From: Chondrus crispus
Lineage: Eukaryota; Rhodophyta; Florideophyceae; Gigartinales; Gigartinaceae
NCBI RefSeq assembly: GCF_000350225.1
Contig: NW_005179114.1
Span: 1-64,000, forward strand
Direction of reading: 5' to 3'
Length of the DNA: 64,000 nt
Shown one piece after another: positions 62,501 to 64,000 of the stretch (the first letter of the stretch is position 1; the number at the start of each line of letters is the position of its first letter). Made by a program: the position numbers and the translations under genes. Under the pieces are notes generated by a model. The model searched no databases. It was given only the letters and a program-made list of their open reading frames with translations, and was not told the DNA's origin.

Positions 62501-64000
62501 ACACGGTCGTGGGGGTAAAGGATAAGAGTGTTTTTATTGATCTGAACGGCACTAACAAGCAAGTGTCTATCGACAAAGTGAAAGTGTACAACACTCCCGC
62601 ATCCTTCGTACCCATTCTATCCACTCGTGAACCAAGGAATGAAGCTGTGCCGGGGCCCACAGAGTTGCACATGGAACCTACAACAGTACCTCAAGGCGAC
62701 GTGCTGAACGATTTAGAATCAATACTGAGCAGGATCCGTGCGAACCCTGGAACTCCTTCATGGAAACCGGGACCTTTGAGAGGTCCCTTCCCTTCTTTGG
62801 AACTCGCTGCACCGATTGACACAACAACCAACTCCCACATTCTTATGACCCAAATCATCGAACAAGGGGATGTAAGAGCAAAATCTGGTGAATTCGCCAA
62901 AGCCATGAGAACAGAAGTTCTCGGTCTTGAGAAAAGGAACACATGGAAGATTGTACCCAAGGAATCTCTTCCTTCTAACCCAAATATTTTGGGAGGACGT
63001 TTTGTGCTGGCTCTTAAGAATGCAGGCACGGATAATGAGCTTTCTAAAGCCCGTTACGTAGCACAGGGTCACCGGGACAAAGACAAATCGTACATGGTCC
63101 ACAACATTACGAACTTGCGACAAAGTTCTACGAGAATAATAATCTCTGTGGCGGCGATCAAAGCATTTCGCATCTTCTCACACGATGTAACGCAGGCATA
63201 CCTGCAAAGTGAGGAGAAACTCACCCGTAAGGTATTTCTACTCCCCAAAAGGAAGGACATGGAGCACTTTGGAATCACCGAGGAAGAAATTCTAGAACTT
63301 CTCAGGCCAATCTACGGTATGACGGACGCGGGCGACTACTGGGGGGTCACCGTCGACCATCACGCCAAAGATGATCTTGGCCTAGTGCCTCTGCTAGGGG
63401 ATCCGTCTTTGTACATCAAACGTAACAACGAGGATGTGGACGGACTCTTGGGTATGTGTGTCGATGACGGATGCTTAGCAGGAAATGAGGTAATGCAGGA
63501 ACTTACGAAGTTAACTCTCCACAAATTTGAATCGAGGCCACGAGAATGGGACAAATTTGACTTCTTCGGAACAAATATCTCAACAGAGCGAAGCAGCCAT
63601 TTTACAATATCACAGAAGGCCTATATTGGAAGACTAAAGCCACTGCCGCTGGATGCATCATTTGAACGCTTCAGATCCTACCGCGCCACACTGGCTTGGG
63701 TTGGTTACACGAGACCTGACGCATTATGTGCTATCAACAAAGCTGCACAGGTTACACCTAGTACTTTCGGAGTGGAAAAGATCAAGGCCTTCAACAGTAC
63801 GATCAAACGTCTCCAAAAGATGCCGGAGAGATGCCTTAAATATGCCCCACTGAACAAGTCCACGCTACATCTGAGAGTATACACAGACGCTTCCTTCGCC
63901 GGAAATGACGATTTGTCCTCACAGCTTGGGTTCATCATTCTCCTTTGCGATAAAACAAACCGGTCACATGTTCTGGATTACTCAAGCAGAAAGTCTAAGC
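59575..64000 (+). CDS. intact gag-pol of a copia-order LTR retrotransposon (3' end beyond window)
   Basis: A single frame from ATG 59575, open to the window end (at least 1475 codons), with every line checked for stops. Order: gag helices (about 180-370), knuckle CFNCGGNHLVKDC (about 442-454), protease-like CIDSAAQKSVIG, integrase zinc region (HKHFHH ... CDLC) and core Asp (LDLMYLD), Asp (ATDQGPQF) and Glu (GVGERYHS). A WVGPYTVVGV module follows that resembles the GPY/F domain of gypsy/retroviral integrases. Copia-type RT then shows TWKIVP, SHDVTQAYLQ, LLRPIYGMTDAGDYWG and catalytic MCVDDG (C in place of Y), and RNase H starts at VYTDASFAG. Integrase before RT defines Ty1/copia order. No lesion is seen, so the copy is recent and possibly active. 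Confidence 0.93.
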   Translation, partial: MPPSPSNDGAGRSESGQPSTPAPAEPQHTFMKGISSETLGALTSPQKGFISSIRFLEGNPELTGFQLKRAIADMFPPASLFRQEICDIPAVLIELRNFLDSRGGNLQQHSSHRVVMTLAHGLYEEAEDTQAAIEMAREIVAAGRRPRSTASRSNRREETQPASQVTTPTSTNNTSAEKVAHNVAMRLKDRDKKFSGDLGDSWMEYVDDYMQLCRDYSLSPSQKLQYLHNLLQGDAKRYYLDKVDGYATTFQQAIQMLESEYNSAVRQSRVKNYLGSLRVTSFASQGTEMSDALAKVYKSIIKLSRQAPRSHQGDAHKVEFLRNAVVGTPWSNEPLSRVATHQLTFQQLYAELEAALQLHKESKLAMLRDRAQLGRRTLPEDDSARIMYAGQGRYYHGTAPSHLGKARKSYKPSSIPRGTEAKPARTGQFDPLSVSGCFNCGGNHLVKDCTLPLNTSRAAARKMDYYSKKANTKTIAVHHVLADLCQQLDCTRTDDPDEEIERNEVSIFESILGQESPVPEVESEDEGTPSYPDEHTTHVYVTRKTCSIPSLDLFQGVCIDSAAQKSVIGAAQAKAYCSLFDIPFQPSDRKTRNVFSFGTHKHPGLGILDIRVPVSPTHFLPLSVDVVDTNVPFLLGLDYMERYRMVIDTDKCVLSSRLQGWTVPLKKKLGHLYYEWGPQILFTETELMKVHKHFHHPDSERLYAVMKWSDPGKTSPQVLNDLKRITAACDLCQRLSHAPHRFRVALPDGEVVFNKTVCLDLMYLDNAAVLHVVDKDTKFSAASFLPKETADDTWNTFMRIWVCIYIGFPDIMATDQGPQFTSNRWLNLVNLAGITHHPSGVQSHNALGVGERYHSFLRGIYRKTRQQFPQLENDHILALSVKAMNDTAGYHGLVPTLLVFGAMPRIPVTPTDLPAQVDRMKAMALARKEMTKVIAKERVTRALRMNVPAAALTDIPIGSRVLVFREKPENKWVGPYTVVGVKDKSVFIDLNGTNKQVSIDKVKVYNTPASFVPILSTREPRNEAVPGPTELHMEPTTVPQGDVLNDLESILSRIRANPGTPSWKPGPLRGPFPSLELAAPIDTTTNSHILMTQIIEQGDVRAKSGEFAKAMRTEVLGLEKRNTWKIVPKESLPSNPNILGGRFVLALKNAGTDNELSKARYVAQGHRDKDKSYMVHNITNLRQSSTRIIISVAAIKAFRIFSHDVTQAYLQSEEKLTRKVFLLPKRKDMEHFGITEEEILELLRPIYGMTDAGDYWGVTVDHHAKDDLGLVPLLGDPSLYIKRNNEDVDGLLGMCVDDGCLAGNEVMQELTKLTLHKFESRPREWDKFDFFGTNISTERSSHFTISQKAYIGRLKPLPLDASFERFRSYRATLAWVGYTRPDALCAINKAAQVTPSTFGVEKIKAFNSTIKRLQKMPERCLKYAPLNKSTLHLRVYTDASFAGNDDLSSQLGFIILLCDKTNRSHVLDYSSRKSK

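Larger units (their letters stand above)
57900..64000 (+). mobile_element. LTR retrotransposon, copia order (boundaries not resolved)
   Basis: Includes the gag-pol frame above. The 5' LTR should lie between the GC-rich repeats and 59475, but no partner LTR is inside the window, so its limits are unknown. Confidence 0.5.

Noticed and set aside
1..64000. CRISPR arrays, rRNA genes, bacterial operons and Shine-Dalgarno sites
   Set aside because: No regularly spaced repeats with spacers, no rRNA-like sequence, and the gene set is eukaryotic nuclear.

Overview
The window looks like nuclear DNA of a photosynthetic, intron-poor eukaryote. A red alga (florideophyte, Chondrus-like) is my best guess, but nothing here proves it. 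The host genes are mostly single-exon and spaced 0.1-2 kb apart. Several products carry plastid-type leaders: a phosphoglycolate phosphatase, a ChaN/Tiki-fold protein with a twin-arginine lumenal leader, and a shikimate-kinase-like P-loop protein. Eukaryote-only genes are also present: an ING PHD-finger protein, an NVL/RIX7 AAA ATPase and a K-dependent Na/Ca exchanger. Two genes appear to have one short intron each, with AG|GTTYRY-like donors and CAG acceptors.

Layout. 1-11.1 kb: a CENP-B/pogo-transposase-like protein that has lost all three catalytic acids, an ING protein, a small spliced gene and an 845-aa protein with SH3-ligand motifs. 11.7-16.6 kb: a decayed piggyBac-like transposon with a YqaJ/lambda-exonuclease-type nuclease domain between its DDE blocks. 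17.0-20.1 kb: a PIF/Harbinger element with two convergent genes. 20.1-21.6 kb: a nested stack of small inverted-repeat elements. 21.6-36.5 kb: the main host-gene island (ChaN-like protein, P-loop kinase-like protein, NVL, phosphoglycolate phosphatase, a type I membrane glycoprotein-like protein, NCKX exchanger). 37.8-40.7 kb: a conventional piggyBac element. 41.1-45.8 kb: a Ty1/copia element with both LTRs. 45.9-48.5 kb: a pogo-like element with TA target duplication. 48.6-49.4 kb: a Harbinger-type non-autonomous element. 49.6-51.3 kb: a Harbinger relic split by a solo LTR. 54.3-55.1 kb: a MULE deletion derivative. 57.9-58.9 kb: GC-rich degenerate repeats. 59.6-64.0 kb: an uninterrupted copia-order gag-pol frame that runs off the window.

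The two halves differ sharply. The island at 21.6-36.5 kb is ordinary housekeeping and plastid metabolism with clean genes. The rest is a graveyard of at least seven transposon superfamilies, often nested. Unusually many near-perfect, short-loop palindromes of unrelated sequence are scattered throughout, one of them inside a transposase reading frame. The most unusual objects are the piggyBac-YqaJ element, the catalytically dead pogo/CENP-B-like protein, and the intact terminal retroelement, which has copia gene order but a GPY/F-like integrase tail.
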